Assembly (NCBI GenBank): GCA_900549375.1 | Contig: URNY01000070.1 | Coordinates: 1-13,770, forward strand | DNA from: an uncultured Bacteroidales bacterium | GTDB taxonomy: Bacteria; Bacteroidota; Bacteroidia; Bacteroidales; Muribaculaceae | DNA: 13,770 nt | Direction: 5' to 3' | Shown: in pieces, positions 13,181-13,770 of the stretch | How the letters are laid out: every line of letters begins with the position of its first letter | Numbering within the stretch: position 1 is the first letter of the stretch | Made by a program: the position numbers and the translations under genes | The notes under the pieces: generated by a model | Told to the model about the DNA's origin: nothing | The model's input: only the letters and a program-made list of their open reading frames with translations | Databases searched by the model: none

Positions 13181-13770
13181 CCCATGCTCTTTTCAACCAT
13201 AGCTCCATTCCCAATTGTCTATCGGCTCCCGGCACCGCCTTCAAGCCGAGGGTCGCGGGTCAGACCCTCCGCAAACGCTGTGCTCCGGGCAGGTGCCTGT
13301 CGGCCATCCGAGCTGACCGCTCTTTGCCCCACAAGCCGCAGAGTTCTTCGGAAGATGATCAACGGCATTTCATCACATCGCTTCGGGAGGGTTTGTATTG
13401 TCTATCGCCGTGCTATGCGATGAGTTTGGTTATTGGCCGCCTGACTCCACACAATCCTCATTGTCGTACCACCGCAAAGAGGAATGTCGCATCGCTTCCG
13501 TTGTCGGCAATCTCCAATGGCGGTTTTGTGTCAGACGGAATCATCGCATTGGACAGTCTGACTTCCGGCGCGACGGCCACCGCCGCCGCTTATTGCCTCG
13601 CCCGGCGTTCTCCGTGTTTCGGGGTCGTTCCGCACCGCGCTTTGAGCGCATGTAAAGGGCGCACACGCTCCCGGCCTCATCCATCGCCGACGTGTCCTCG
13701 CCACACCCTTGATAGCCGTACCGTCTCACTTGCTGCACCGACGAGTGCGGAGTGATGGCCTGTCTCTCCG
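13181..13770. other. GC-rich stretch without a convincing gene, open in several frames
   Basis: The rightward strand has few stop codons: one frame stays open from inside the 68-aa gene to 13755, and shorter open stretches occupy the other two frames. Their translations are rich in Arg, Ser, Pro, Cys and Leu without domain character, and the long one begins inside the 68-aa gene and runs through its terminator. Small repeats are visible: GAGGGTC/GACCCTC (13248-13254 and 13263-13269), GTCAGAC/GTCTGAC (13530-13536 and 13556-13562), and a direct repeat ATTGTCTATCG (13214-13224 and 13397-13407). It may be conserved non-coding DNA of an integrative element, a transfer or replication region, or a leader for a gene beyond the window. 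Confidence 0.45.

Noticed and set aside
13087..13755. Rightward frame of 222 codons
   Set aside because: Starts inside the 68-aa gene, crosses its intrinsic terminator, and has no domain-like pattern. Kept as a finding about composition, not as a gene.
1..13770. CRISPR array, tRNA, rRNA, transposase or integrase
   Set aside because: No regularly spaced repeats, cloverleaf with CCA-type end, rRNA signature, or recombinase motif was seen on either strand.

Overview
The window looks like Bacteroidota (Bacteroidales) DNA. Several intergenic gaps carry the TAnnTTTG -7 box typical of this phylum, usually with a TTG/TTTG element about 19-22 bases upstream, and the start codons have no convincing Shine-Dalgarno sequence. 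By eye, the first 6.4 kb is fairly GC-rich with C-ending codons, 6.6-12.15 kb is clearly richer in A+T, and the last 1.6 kb is GC-rich again and mostly non-coding.

Region A (1-6431) is part of a tailed-phage or prophage-like element. It holds the 3' end of a probable major capsid gene, a probable tail or head-tail structural gene, a phosphoribosyltransferase-like gene, and an antiparallel GNAT acetyltransferase that looks like cargo. A packaging operon follows: a basic-tailed protein, a PLD-like protein, two helix-turn-helix proteins (one or both may be small terminase) and the large terminase. A short, very acidic protein with its own promoter closes the region. Capsid and tail genes lie before the terminase, and no portal gene follows it inside the window.

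Region B (6432-12151) is a four-gene, same-strand cassette with touching or overlapping genes. It starts with a fused C5-cytosine plus N6-adenine DNA methyltransferase, followed by an HNH restriction endonuclease. Next come a HipA/HipT-like Ser/Thr kinase and a protein that joins a possible HipA N-subdomain-1 (HipS-like) region to a HIRAN domain. A bidirectional terminator, two candidate promoters and a leader of about 120 bases precede it; the leader can fold into two strong stems that cross each other (pseudoknot or switch). The arrangement suggests restriction-modification coupled to a DNA-end-sensing kinase module, possibly as second-line phage defence. That coupling is inference.

Region C (12152-13770) contains a candidate small RNA of about 130 bases (promoter box, three hairpins, intrinsic terminator) directly after the cassette. 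A long non-coding leader, a 68-aa conserved-looking protein with its own terminator, and a 590-base GC-rich stretch follow. The last stretch is open in several frames but has no convincing gene. It resembles accessory, integrative-element DNA rather than phage structural DNA.
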